Shown here piece after piece: positions 7,749-15,891 of a stretch of 64,000 nucleotides of DNA; positions within the stretch are counted from its first letter, which is position 1; every line of letters begins with the position of its first letter. The translations under genes were made by a program, and so were the position numbers. The stretch spans positions 1 through 64,000 of the forward strand of contig CANLAQ010000003.1 in the NCBI GenBank assembly GCA_947488235.1, written 5' to 3'. The stretch comes from Flavobacteriales bacterium. Lineage in GTDB: Bacteria > Bacteroidota > Bacteroidia > Flavobacteriales_D > Crocinitomicaceae. Under the pieces are notes generated by a model. It did no database searches. It was not told the origin of the DNA and saw only the letters and a program-made list of their open reading frames with translations.

Positions 7749-8237
7749 ATGTCCGAAAATAAAGGAATTCCTCAAAAAATAATTGGATTAATGGATATAT
7801 TTTATCCACTATTCAAACGGTTTTTTGATCCTACAACTTACTATTATGCTGTTTGCGGAGTAAGCAATATGGTTTTAAGTTGGATTTTATTTTTTGTTTT
7901 CAATAACCTCATCTTTCAAAAAAAAATATGGAATCTTCCATTTTATAAGATGCAATTAAGTTCCTACACAATTTCTGCCACGATCTGCTTTGTAATTTCG
8001 TTTATCATTGGTTTTTCCTTACTGAAATTTGTTGTGTTTACCGCTAGCGAAATTAAAGGAAAGACGCAGTTGTTTAGATATTCACAAAGTGCCCTTATCT
8101 CTTTCGTTTGCAGTTGGTCCTTACTGAAATTATTTATTGTGTATTTTGGATTTTACCAAACAATATCAAATATATTAGCTTCGATTATTGTGGTTGTTAT
8201 CAGTTACTTAATACAACGGAATTATACCTTTAAATAG
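7749..8237 (+). CDS. GtrA-like family membrane protein
   Basis: 162 residues with four predicted membrane helices and the typical GtrA ending SYLIQRNYTFK. GtrA-like proteins are thought to help move lipid-linked sugars or otherwise serve cell-surface glycosylation. It starts 3 bases after the DUF2797 stop and is the last gene of the gldB operon. Its end overlaps the convergent glycosyltransferase gene by 8 bases; a glycan-related role for both is plausible. Confidence 0.8.
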   Translation: MSENKGIPQKIIGLMDIFYPLFKRFFDPTTYYYAVCGVSNMVLSWILFFVFNNLIFQKKIWNLPFYKMQLSSYTISATICFVISFIIGFSLLKFVVFTASEIKGKTQLFRYSQSALISFVCSWSLLKLFIVYFGFYQTISNILASIIVVVISYLIQRNYTFK

Positions 8238-9393
8238 CAACTAAACTTCGATAAATGCTATCGAATTGATCCCCAACTGATGCATAACTAAATTTTTCTA
8301 GAGCATAGTTTTGCAATTCTTTGGGAGGAAATACTATTTCTTTATTAATAATAGTCAGCATTGCTTCCGCTAAACCATTCTTATCTCCTACTGGAATAAA
8401 AATACCATTAGTAGTATTTACATATTCAGGAATACCATTGACTGGAGTTGAGATTACAGGAATGCCGGACATAAACGCCTCAGGAATAACACAGGGGAAA
8501 TTTTCAAAATTACTAAACAGCACTAAAGCCGAACAATTCCTAATGAAGTCTGCTATTTCTTGAGTGCTCATCGTTGGGTAAAAAAACACCTTTGAGTTCA
8601 GCAATCCCAATTCTCTGGCCAATTCATGCGGGATTTTAACATCGCCATCACTAATGATATGAAAAGTGAAATTTATTTTTTTTAAGGCCAAAATATGCAC
8701 TGCATGAAGCATTCCAATAATATTTTTAGCCGGCTCAAATGCAGTAGAAATATGCACCAATTTATTGGATTCTACTGATGAAGTTAAAGGATGAAAAATT
8801 GCCTCATTGACCACATTCGGTACAATGGTGCAATTGACTTGTGCATTATATTCCAATAAGCGATTTGCCAAATCTTGAGATACGGGCATAATATGATCTG
8901 CTGACAACAAAACCCTTTTACAACTCTTTAGAATTAAGGAGGAATAAGCATTTACTCCAGGATGAAATCCACTTGAATGTTCCGAAATAACCAATGGAAT
9001 GGACCATTTTCTCTTTAAATAAAGGCACCAAATTCCTAATGGATATATTACATTCAAATGAATTATGTTGGGTTTTCCATATTTTTTTAGAACCAAGTCA
9101 CAAGCTAAACGAAAAGCCTTTTTTGAATTCCGAATCGATTGTAACTTAACCAATATGGAATTAGCATTGATATTTTTAGGGAAATAGACAATGATTTCTG
9201 TGAGATTTCCTTTGGTCCTTTCTGTGATTTCAATGTTATGAATGGAAGGGTCTGGAAAAATAGCCAGTACGATTACTTTATTTTTAAGAGCACTAGCTTC
9301 CGCATGTTTTTGTACAAAATTACCCAAGGTAGGATTCGTCCTGTTGGGATACCAGGAGGAAACAAACAAGGAAGTCAAGAGTTCTTTAGACAT
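8230..9393 (-). CDS. Glycosyltransferase family 4 (GT-B fold)
   Basis: 387 residues. The N-terminus (SSWYPNRTNPTLGNFVQKHAEA) and the C-terminal donor-site motif NFPCVIPEAFMSGIPVISTPVNGIPEYVN (EX7E type) are those of retaining GT4 glycosyltransferases such as those building exopolysaccharide or O-antigen. The substrate cannot be told from sequence. It starts one base after the end of the cysteine desulfurase gene, so it is likely cotranscribed though functionally unrelated. The 3' end overlaps the convergent GtrA-like gene. Confidence 0.87.
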   Translation of the reverse strand: MSKELLTSLFVSSWYPNRTNPTLGNFVQKHAEASALKNKVIVLAIFPDPSIHNIEITERTKGNLTEIIVYFPKNINANSILVKLQSIRNSKKAFRLACDLVLKKYGKPNIIHLNVIYPLGIWCLYLKRKWSIPLVISEHSSGFHPGVNAYSSLILKSCKRVLLSADHIMPVSQDLANRLLEYNAQVNCTIVPNVVNEAIFHPLTSSVESNKLVHISTAFEPAKNIIGMLHAVHILALKKINFTFHIISDGDVKIPHELARELGLLNSKVFFYPTMSTQEIADFIRNCSALVLFSNFENFPCVIPEAFMSGIPVISTPVNGIPEYVNTTNGIFIPVGDKNGLAEAMLTIINKEIVFPPKELQNYALEKFSYASVGDQFDSIYRSLVAI

Positions 9394-9394
9394 C

Positions 9395-10534
9395 TTAAAC
9401 TAAAATACGATCGTAGATGACTTTTATTTGTTCTATTGCAAAATCAACCTCTTGGAGCGTTGTATAACGAGAAAATGAAAAGCGAACATTCGGCTTAGTC
9501 ATATCTGCATCAATCCCTTCCAGAACATGTGAGCCTTTGGCTGCTCCGGATGTACAAGCACTTCCCCCACTTACTGCAACTCCCTTCAAATCAAGGGTAA
9601 AAAGTAACATAGCAGATTTATCTGTTTTTGGAAAACAAACATTTAAAACAGTATACAATGATTTGTCTTCTTCAATTTCGCCATGAAAGGAAATGTCAGG
9701 AAAAATTTCTCTAAGTTCATTAATCATGTGGGTTTTTATCCCCTGAACATGTTTTTGATGCGCTTCGATGTCATGATTCGCTAAATCTAAGGCTGTCACC
9801 AAGCCAACGATTCCGGCTAGATTTTCAGTCCCTCCTCGCATGCCTCTTTCTTGTGATCCACCATGAATAAAAGGTGCGATTTTAGTGTTTTTATTTACAT
9901 ATAAAAATCCTATTCCTTTTGGACCATGAAATTTATGCGCTGCACAAGTAATAAAATCAATATCTAATGCCGCCATATCAAATGGATAATGTCCCATGGT
10001 TTGAACAGTATCTGAATGGAGATAAGCACCAAATTCGCGACACAACAAACTTACTTCCTTTAATGGCGTAAGGGTAGAAATCTCATTATTAGCATGCATT
10101 AAGGTGACCAATGTTTTGATGTCCTTAGATAAAAGGGTGCGCAATTCGTCTAAATTGATATTCCCTTTTTTATCTAATGTTAGATTAATTATTTCAATTG
10201 AATTTTTATGACCAATTGCCTCTACTGTATGACCCACTGCATGATGTTCGATAGCAGAAGTAATAATTCTCTTAACTCCTAAATCCTCCACTGCAGCTTG
10301 TATTGCCATATTATCAGCTTCTGTACCTCCAGAGGTGAAAATTAGCTCTGATGATTGACAATTGATGTGTTTTGCAATTGATCTTCTTGCGGTTTCTAAA
10401 ACTGCTTTGGCTTGACGACCATAATAATGAGTTGATGAAGGATTTCCAAAATTATCTTTCAAGGTGGAAACCATGGCTTCTATAACTTCAGGTGCGACAG
10501 GAGTAGTGGCAGCATTATCTAAATAAACGCGCAT
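9395..10534 (-). CDS. Cysteine desulfurase (NifS/IscS family)
   Basis: 379-residue PLP enzyme that takes sulfur from cysteine as an enzyme persulfide. Visible motifs are the opening YLDNAATTP, TSGGTEADNMA, the PLP lysine Lys201 in CAAHKFHGPKG and the catalytic loop GGSACTSGA with Cys327. The loop pattern is the IscS/NifS group I type rather than SufS. It is the only Fe-S or tRNA-thiolation gene here; no IscU or SufE is adjacent. The next gene upstream on this strand is the persulfide dioxygenase fusion, so local sulfur metabolism is clustered. Confidence 0.92.
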   Translation of the reverse strand: MRVYLDNAATTPVAPEVIEAMVSTLKDNFGNPSSTHYYGRQAKAVLETARRSIAKHINCQSSELIFTSGGTEADNMAIQAAVEDLGVKRIITSAIEHHAVGHTVEAIGHKNSIEIINLTLDKKGNINLDELRTLLSKDIKTLVTLMHANNEISTLTPLKEVSLLCREFGAYLHSDTVQTMGHYPFDMAALDIDFITCAAHKFHGPKGIGFLYVNKNTKIAPFIHGGSQERGMRGGTENLAGIVGLVTALDLANHDIEAHQKHVQGIKTHMINELREIFPDISFHGEIEEDKSLYTVLNVCFPKTDKSAMLLFTLDLKGVAVSGGSACTSGAAKGSHVLEGIDADMTKPNVRFSFSRYTTLQEVDFAIEQIKVIYDRILV

Positions 10535-10548
10535 AAAAATTCTTTTTG

Positions 10549-10556
10549 CGAAGATA
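10549..10556 (-). promoter_or_regulatory. -7-like box (TATCTTCG) for the desulfurase
   Basis: TATCTTCG on the minus strand differs from TAnnTTTG at one base and lies 15 bases upstream of the ATG at 10534. The same TTCG variant appears upstream of the DEAD-box helicase (TACTTTCG) and the DUF6089 gene (TAACTTCG). Confidence 0.4.
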
Positions 10557-10593
10557 CAAATTTGAAGTAAAGAAATCGAATTACACTAAAGTC

Positions 10594-12003
10594 TTATTTA
10601 GCATTGCTGGAGCAAGTAAATTTGGTAGTTGCAATAGAAGTTTTAGCAATTGCTGAAAAACCACCTATTACATCAATGATCGAATTATACCCTCTTGATT
10701 TTAAAATAGATGCAGCGATTACACTTCTATATCCTCCTGCACAATGTAGAACAAAAGGGTCATTTTTAGGAAATTCTCCCATGAGTTCATTTATAAAATC
10801 CAACGGAATACTTTTCGCTCCCTCCATATGTTCCGCTTCAAATTCACCAGGTTTTCTAACATCAATTACCAAGGTTTTAGCATCGATTGTTTTTTCTAAT
10901 GTTTCCGCTGTAATACGAGAAATAGTATCTACTTCCTTATTTTCTGCAAGCCAGGCATTAAAACCACCTTTCAAAAAACCAATAGTTTTATCATAACCAA
11001 CTCTTGAAAGTCGTTTAACAGATTCTTCTTCTTGTCCTTCCTCGGTAATTAATATTATTTTTTGTTCAATGTTGGTTATTAAGGCTCCTACCCAAGGTGC
11101 AAATTGTCCGTCTAAACCGATTGAAATGCTATTCGGAATAAATCCGGCGGTGAAAATTCCTGATGGACGCGTATCGAGCATTAAAACATCTTCTTCATTT
11201 GCTAAAACTTCAAATTCTCTAACAGATAAAGGAGTTAGACCTCTTTTCATTACCTCAGTAATGGATTCATATCCTTGTTTATTCATAGCGACATTCATTC
11301 CGAAATATCCAGGAGGAGGCAATAAACCATCGATTACTTCATTTACAAATTCAACTTTATCCATATCTGCACGCAAAGCATAATTCATTGCTTTTTGTTC
11401 ACCGATAGTACTTACAGTTTCTTTGGACATATTTTTACCACAGGCACTACCCGCTCCATGCGCAGGATAGACCGTTACAGCATCAGGAAGTGTCATAATT
11501 TTAGACCGCAGAGAATCATAAAGTAATCCTGCCAATTCTTCCTGCGTCATGGATGCTGCTTTTTGAGCAAGGTCTGGTCGACCAACATCACCGATAAACA
11601 AAGTATCACCTGAAAATAAAGCTTCTGGATTTCCTTCTTTGTTGTACAACAAGAAACAAGTGCTTTCCATGGTATGACCAGGAGTATGAAGCACTTCAAT
11701 TTTTAAGGCTCCGAAGTGCAAGAACTCACCATCTTTAGCGCTATGAAAATCAAAACTTGGACTTGCATTTGGACCATAAACAATTGTTGCTCCGGTTGCT
11801 TTAGCTAAATCAACATGTCCACTCACAAAATCAGCATGAAAATGAGTTTCTAAAATATATTTTATTTGAACCCCATCTCTTTTTGCGCGCTCTAAATAAG
11901 GTTCAATTTCTCTTAATGGATCAATAATAACCGCTTCATTATCGGAAACTAAATAGTAAGCACCTTGAGCTAAACATCCTGTATAAATTTGTTCGATTTT
12001 CAT
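10594..12003 (-). CDS. Persulfide dioxygenase-rhodanese fusion (CstB/ETHE1-like)
   Basis: 469 residues in three parts. Residues 1-250 are a metallo-beta-lactamase-fold persulfide dioxygenase (THFHADFVSGH with His54, His56, Asp58, His63; His110; Asp133; His182). Residues about 255-355 are a rhodanese fold with no active cysteine. Residues about 365-455 are an active rhodanese with Cys421 in HCAGGYRS. This order, with an inert then an active rhodanese, is that of Staphylococcus CstB, which oxidises low-molecular-weight persulfides to thiosulfate. It has its own -7 box in the short gap after the TauE-like exporter gene. Plain ETHE1 proteins lack the rhodanese domains. Confidence 0.88.
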   Translation of the reverse strand: MKIEQIYTGCLAQGAYYLVSDNEAVIIDPLREIEPYLERAKRDGVQIKYILETHFHADFVSGHVDLAKATGATIVYGPNASPSFDFHSAKDGEFLHFGALKIEVLHTPGHTMESTCFLLYNKEGNPEALFSGDTLFIGDVGRPDLAQKAASMTQEELAGLLYDSLRSKIMTLPDAVTVYPAHGAGSACGKNMSKETVSTIGEQKAMNYALRADMDKVEFVNEVIDGLLPPPGYFGMNVAMNKQGYESITEVMKRGLTPLSVREFEVLANEEDVLMLDTRPSGIFTAGFIPNSISIGLDGQFAPWVGALITNIEQKIILITEEGQEEESVKRLSRVGYDKTIGFLKGGFNAWLAENKEVDTISRITAETLEKTIDAKTLVIDVRKPGEFEAEHMEGAKSIPLDFINELMGEFPKNDPFVLHCAGGYRSVIAASILKSRGYNSIIDVIGGFSAIAKTSIATTKFTCSSNAK

Positions 12004-12021
12004 GATCTGAGTTTTATATTA

Positions 12022-12029
12022 CAAAGTTA
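12022..12029 (-). promoter_or_regulatory. -7 box (TAACTTTG) for the persulfide dioxygenase gene
   Basis: On the minus strand TAACTTTG fully matches TAnnTTTG and lies 19 bases upstream of the ATG at 12003, inside the 31-base gap after the exporter gene. It suggests the dioxygenase can be expressed separately from the exporter. Confidence 0.5.
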
Positions 12030-12034
12030 AAAAA

Positions 12035-12850
12035 TTAGTGGGGTTTTATCAAAAAGGCAGCTAAAACAATATAAATTGCAATCAATAATACGAAATAACC
12101 AAAATACTTTTTCAGTTTAGAGCCATTGATTTTGGCACCTAAAAGAAGTCCAATAAAAATGCCAAGAACTGAAGCAGCTGAAACATAAAGTAAAAGTCTC
12201 CAGTCTATTTGAGCATGTTGTTGAAAAGTACCTAAAAATCCAACGGAAGCATTCATTGCGATAATCAATAAAGAGGTTCCCACTGCTTTTTTCATAGGCA
12301 AACGCATGAGATTAATCAGAACAGGAATGATGACAAATCCTCCACCCGCGCCGATCAATCCAGCCAACAAACCAACTAGGAGCCCTTGAAGAATTAATTT
12401 AACTGCAAAAGAAAAGCTATTCGAATTTTTAGATATCGGAATCTCCTTTGGAGAATCACTTTTTATCATCTTAAAAGCAGCAATAAACATTACGATTGAA
12501 AATAAGACCAAGAGATAAATATCTTTTGAAAATGAAAATCCATCCAATGAAAATAATTCATCGGGCAAGAGCGGCATGATATAATTTCTGGTTAAATAAA
12601 TACTAATGATGGAAGGTATCCCAAAAAGAAAAGCGGCACGATAATCAATATTTCTATGATAAGCAGCTTTTCCAGCACCTACTGCCGAAGTAATTCCAAC
12701 AATAAATAAGGAATATAGAATGGCCAATTCTGTTGGAACATGAAATATATACACAAGTATAGGCAGCGTTAAAATAGAGCCTCCACTACCAATCAAGCCC
12801 AAGGTTAAACCAATAAAAAGCGCTGCAATGATGCCCAGAACAAATTCCAT
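12035..12850 (-). CDS. TauE/SafE-type sulfite/organosulfonate exporter
   Basis: About 271 residues, highly hydrophobic with about eight membrane helices, and two internally related halves (LGLIGSGGSILTLPILV near the start and LAGLIGAGGGFVIIPVLI in the middle). This is the TauE/SafE permease pattern. The track start at 12868 is TTG; I use the ATG at 12850 (MEFVLGII). In Staphylococcus a TauE protein is encoded with CstB and is thought to export sulfite produced by persulfide oxidation, so the neighbour supports that substrate here. No CstR-like regulator is in the window. Confidence 0.85.
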   Translation of the reverse strand: MEFVLGIIAALFIGLTLGLIGSGGSILTLPILVYIFHVPTELAILYSLFIVGITSAVGAGKAAYHRNIDYRAAFLFGIPSIISIYLTRNYIMPLLPDELFSLDGFSFSKDIYLLVLFSIVMFIAAFKMIKSDSPKEIPISKNSNSFSFAVKLILQGLLVGLLAGLIGAGGGFVIIPVLINLMRLPMKKAVGTSLLIIAMNASVGFLGTFQQHAQIDWRLLLYVSAASVLGIFIGLLLGAKINGSKLKKYFGYFVLLIAIYIVLAAFLIKPH

Positions 12851-12943
12851 TGAAAATATTTTCAACAAAGGTGACTATAATTTGAAGATTAAGTGTAAGG
12901 TAAGTTACACAGATGAGAGCAATCAAAATTCAAGAGATTTAAG

Positions 12944-13046
12944 CTATTTCATGGGAGCAGCTCATTTCGACTACGCTCAATGAGCGATAAGTGGATCGAG
13001 CGGAGTCGAGAGACACTTTCAAAGAGTTTTGGACTATTTCATGGGA
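12944..13046. repeat. Inverted-repeat element flanked by 13-bp direct repeats
   Basis: The 13-mer CTATTTCATGGGA occurs at 12944-12956 and again at 13034-13046. Between the copies is an imperfect hairpin: TTTCGACTACGCTCAATG (12965-12982) can pair with GATCGAGCGGAGTCGAGA (12994-13011) across an 11-base loop. The arms are GC-richer than the surroundings. Similar GACTxCGCTC-type palindromes are, as I recall, scattered between genes in Bacteroidota. The direct repeats could be a target duplication or part of the element. It lies between the diverging exporter and RNA helicase genes. Confidence 0.6.
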
Positions 13047-13138
13047 TTGGTTGAATAATGTTGTACTTTCGCACTTTAAATACAGTTCTTTCGATTAAAA
13101 AGTTGTCCCAGGAATTGTAGATCACTTAAACAATTCGA

Positions 13139-14257
13139 ATGAATTTTGAACAACTTGGGGTCATTCCCACGATTTTAACCGCAATCGAAAAACAAGGTTA
13201 CACGCAAGCAACTCCTATCCAAGAAAAATCTATACCTATTGTCTTAAATCGCAGCGACCTAATTGGTTGTGCGCAAACAGGAACAGGTAAAACAGCTGCT
13301 TTTTCGATTCCGATTTTACAATTATTGTACGAAAGTCCTGAAAGAAAAAAACACGGAAAAATTCGCTCCTTGATTGTTACACCAACGAGAGAATTAGCCA
13401 TACAAATTGGAGAAAGTATTAAATTATACGGTCAAGGACTAAACATCCGTCATGCCGTAATTTTTGGTGGTGTATCACAACACAATCAAGTCAATCAATT
13501 AAAATCTCATGTAGATATTCTTATTGCTACACCTGGACGCTTATTAGACCTTATTCAACAAGGATTTGTGAAATTGAGCGATCTTGAGATCTTTGTTTTG
13601 GACGAGGCAGATAGAATGTTGGACATGGGTTTTATTCATGATATCAAAAAAATCATCAAATTACTTCCACAGAAAAGACAAAATTTATTTTTCTCTGCCA
13701 CCATGCCGAAAGAAATTATTGGTCTAGCGAATACGATCCTAACGGATCCTAAAATGGTAGAGGTTACCCCAATTGCATCTACTTCAGACTTGGTAGAACA
13801 GCATCTTTATTACATTGAGGCAGATGAGAAGAAAAGTCTCTTGATCAAAATGGTGAAAGATCAGCCAACTGCAAGGGTTTTGGTATTCACCAGAACGAAA
13901 CATGGAGCTGATAAAGTGGTGAAATTACTTCAAAAAGTACAGGTAAAAGCTGCTGCAATACATGGAAATAAATCTCAAAATGCAAGACAGAATGCATTGA
14001 GAGACTTTAAAGATCATTCGATTCAAGTATTGGTTGCAACAGACATTGCTGCACGCGGTATCGATATCGATGATTTGGAAATGGTATTGAATTATGAGGT
14101 TCCTAATATTCCTGAAACATATGTACATCGCATTGGAAGAACAGGAAGAGCAGGAGTTAAGGGTGTTGCAGTTTCTTTTTGTGATCAATCAGAAAGAGCT
14201 TACATTAAGTTAATTCAACGACTTACCAAAAAAGACCTCATCGTAAAAAAGTCTTAA
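13139..14257 (+). CDS. DEAD-box RNA helicase (RhlE-like)
   Basis: 372 residues with all core motifs: Q motif (TQATPIQEKSIP), motif I (AQTGTGKT), PTRELA, TPGRLLD, DEAD (LDEADRMLDMGF), SAT (FSATMP) and HRIGRTGRAG. It unwinds structured RNA in ribosome assembly, RNA decay or cold adaptation. It ends soon after the second RecA domain and lacks the long basic tail of many RhlE proteins. A leader of about 60 bases separates a TACTTTCG -7-like box near 13065-13072 from the ATG, longer than is usual in this window. Confidence 0.93.
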   Translation: MNFEQLGVIPTILTAIEKQGYTQATPIQEKSIPIVLNRSDLIGCAQTGTGKTAAFSIPILQLLYESPERKKHGKIRSLIVTPTRELAIQIGESIKLYGQGLNIRHAVIFGGVSQHNQVNQLKSHVDILIATPGRLLDLIQQGFVKLSDLEIFVLDEADRMLDMGFIHDIKKIIKLLPQKRQNLFFSATMPKEIIGLANTILTDPKMVEVTPIASTSDLVEQHLYYIEADEKKSLLIKMVKDQPTARVLVFTRTKHGADKVVKLLQKVQVKAAAIHGNKSQNARQNALRDFKDHSIQVLVATDIAARGIDIDDLEMVLNYEVPNIPETYVHRIGRTGRAGVKGVAVSFCDQSERAYIKLIQRLTKKDLIVKKS

Positions 14258-14294
14258 GCTAAAACTTTTTGTGTTTGATTTTGTTTTAGTTTTT

Positions 14295-14945
14295 ATGATT
14301 ACAAAATCCTTTGACAAGTCAGATTTTCTAAATTTCGAGAAACGATATAATGCACTTTTTTTTAATTCCTTGTCAGGAATAAAGAATGTGTGTCTTATTG
14401 GTACAAGAGATAACGAAGGTCAGAGCAATCTTGCAATTTTCAATTCTCTTATTCATGTTGGATCAAATCCTCCGTTGCTGGGTTTTATGACCCGTCCAGA
14501 CCTTGTTGATCGCCATACTTTGCAAAACATTTTAAGCACAAATGATTATACGATTAATCTTTTGGTAAAAGGTATGGAGGGTAAAGCACACCAAACCTCG
14601 GCGCGCTACCCAAAAAATATTTCGGAGTTTGATGCCTGTGGATTAACAGAAACCTATTTAGACAACTGTAAGGCACCGTTTGTTGGAGAATCTAGCGTGA
14701 AAATCGGAATGACATTCCGAGAAAAAATTGATATCGAAAGCAATGGAACACATCTAATCGTTGGGGAAATCACTACAATTCAACTTCCGGAATTTATTCT
14801 TAATGCGGATGGATTTGTTGACCTAGAAGCTATTGAAACCCTAGCTTCAAGTGGTGTTGATGCCTATTATTCTGTAAAACTACTTGCTAGATATCAGTAT
14901 GCAAAAGCCAATCAGGAACTTAAAAAGATAAAAAATGATGACTAA
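14295..14945 (+). CDS. Flavin reductase-like, FMN-binding split-barrel protein
   Basis: About 216 residues. SGIKNVCLIGTRDNEGQSNLAIFNSLIHVGSNPPLLGFMTRP matches the FMN-binding split barrel of the flavin reductase-like family, which binds FMN and may reduce it with NAD(P)H. The track start at 14271 is GTG; the ATG at 14295 (MITKSFDKSDF) is closer to the family N-terminus. It overlaps the following TIGR03643 gene by 8-11 bases. The actual substrate is unknown. Confidence 0.8.
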   Translation: MITKSFDKSDFLNFEKRYNALFFNSLSGIKNVCLIGTRDNEGQSNLAIFNSLIHVGSNPPLLGFMTRPDLVDRHTLQNILSTNDYTINLLVKGMEGKAHQTSARYPKNISEFDACGLTETYLDNCKAPFVGESSVKIGMTFREKIDIESNGTHLIVGEITTIQLPEFILNADGFVDLEAIETLASSGVDAYYSVKLLARYQYAKANQELKKIKNDD

Positions 14946-15180
14946 CTATTGTCATTATAGCGATTTGCCTTCTGTTGAAGCCTACAGAAAACCAGAAGTT
15001 CCTGCAACTATAACTGCAGTTGAAATAGATCACATTATCGAAATGGCTTGGGAAGGTCGAAGTCCTTTTGATAACATTAAATTACATTTTGGTTGGAATG
15101 AACAAAGTGTAAGAGACCTCATGCGAAAAGAACTAAAATCGAGTAGTTATAATCGGTGGATAGCGCGGATAGAAAAATAA
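14938..15180 (+). CDS. TIGR03643 (DUF2805) family protein
   Basis: About 80 residues. DHIIEMAWEGRSPFDNIKLHFGWNEQSVRDLMRKELKSSSYNRW matches TIGR03643/DUF2805, a small helix-turn-helix-like family of unknown function. Two adjacent ATG codons (14935 and 14938) are possible starts; both overlap the flavin reductase gene. I recall members encoded with cryptochrome/photolyase genes, but none is in this window. The family-typical C-terminal extension appears short here. Confidence 0.8.
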   Translation: MTNYCHYSDLPSVEAYRKPEVPATITAVEIDHIIEMAWEGRSPFDNIKLHFGWNEQSVRDLMRKELKSSSYNRWIARIEK

Positions 15181-15189
15181 AAAAAATTA

Positions 15190-15891
15190 TTAAATAAAAT
15201 CAAATGATTCGCCTGTTTTTAAGAATTTAATCTGAGGATGTTCTCCCACATATTCTTTATTAGCAAATCGTTCCACTACTCCTGTTCCCAATTTTGCTTC
15301 GTCGTGTGTATTTAGGATCCACTTTGCCTTACAACTTTGAGCAAGCTCCAATAAATTATTTAATCCTAGGTTAACTGTTCCTCCTAACCAAAAAGGCAGT
15401 TGATACAAGGTACTTGTTCCAATAAGAACATCTACTGCGAAGCTTAACTTTTTGTTTTTTGTGCCATGAGGAGCAAAAAGTACAGTAGCACTTTTTGTTT
15501 TTAGTAGATAAGCATGATGCACTAAATCAAGTAATCCACTTGGTTTATAACAAAGCATTTCAAATGGAGCTTGTTTTAATGAAATTAGATTCTGAAAATA
15601 GCCCCATGAATTTATTTTTCTTAAAATGGAAGGGGTAGCGATAATTGGTGTAGTCTCGGGAAACTGCAATAATGTTTCTTTATTACAATGATCACTAAAG
15701 GAATGAGAAATAAAAATAGCGTCGAAATGCGGTAATGCTCCTATTGCTGGTTGACGCGTCAAATGTCTTTGAGTCGAAAACCAGGGTGCTAAGTCGACTT
15801 GTTGTGGTGTAAACCACGGATCTACCAAAAGTGAATACGAATCAAATTCCCATAACCAAGAATTATCATCATTCAACTTGGTAAGTCTCAT
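15190..15891 (-). CDS. Metallo-beta-lactamase-fold protein, function unknown
   Basis: About 233 residues. FISHSFSDHCNKET is the HxHxDH metal motif with one substitution (HSFSDH), and the opening NSWLWEFDSYSLLVDPWF is typical of the UlaG-like branch with a WxxE/D core. Later histidines (FAPHG, NTHDE) could complete the metal site. The track start at 15894 is TTG; the ATG at 15891 overlaps the accD stop as TGATG, so translation is coupled to accD. The substrate is unknown. Confidence 0.7.
   Translation of the reverse strand: MRLTKLNDDNSWLWEFDSYSLLVDPWFTPQQVDLAPWFSTQRHLTRQPAIGALPHFDAIFISHSFSDHCNKETLLQFPETTPIIATPSILRKINSWGYFQNLISLKQAPFEMLCYKPSGLLDLVHHAYLLKTKSATVLFAPHGTKNKKLSFAVDVLIGTSTLYQLPFWLGGTVNLGLNNLLELAQSCKAKWILNTHDEAKLGTGVVERFANKEYVGEHPQIKFLKTGESFDFI

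Noticed and set aside
10604-10996. 130-aa plus-strand ORF inside the persulfide dioxygenase gene
   Set aside because: It is antisense to a strongly conserved rhodanese coding region and has no family features; same for the other long antisense frames (11069, 24140, 26961, 44641).
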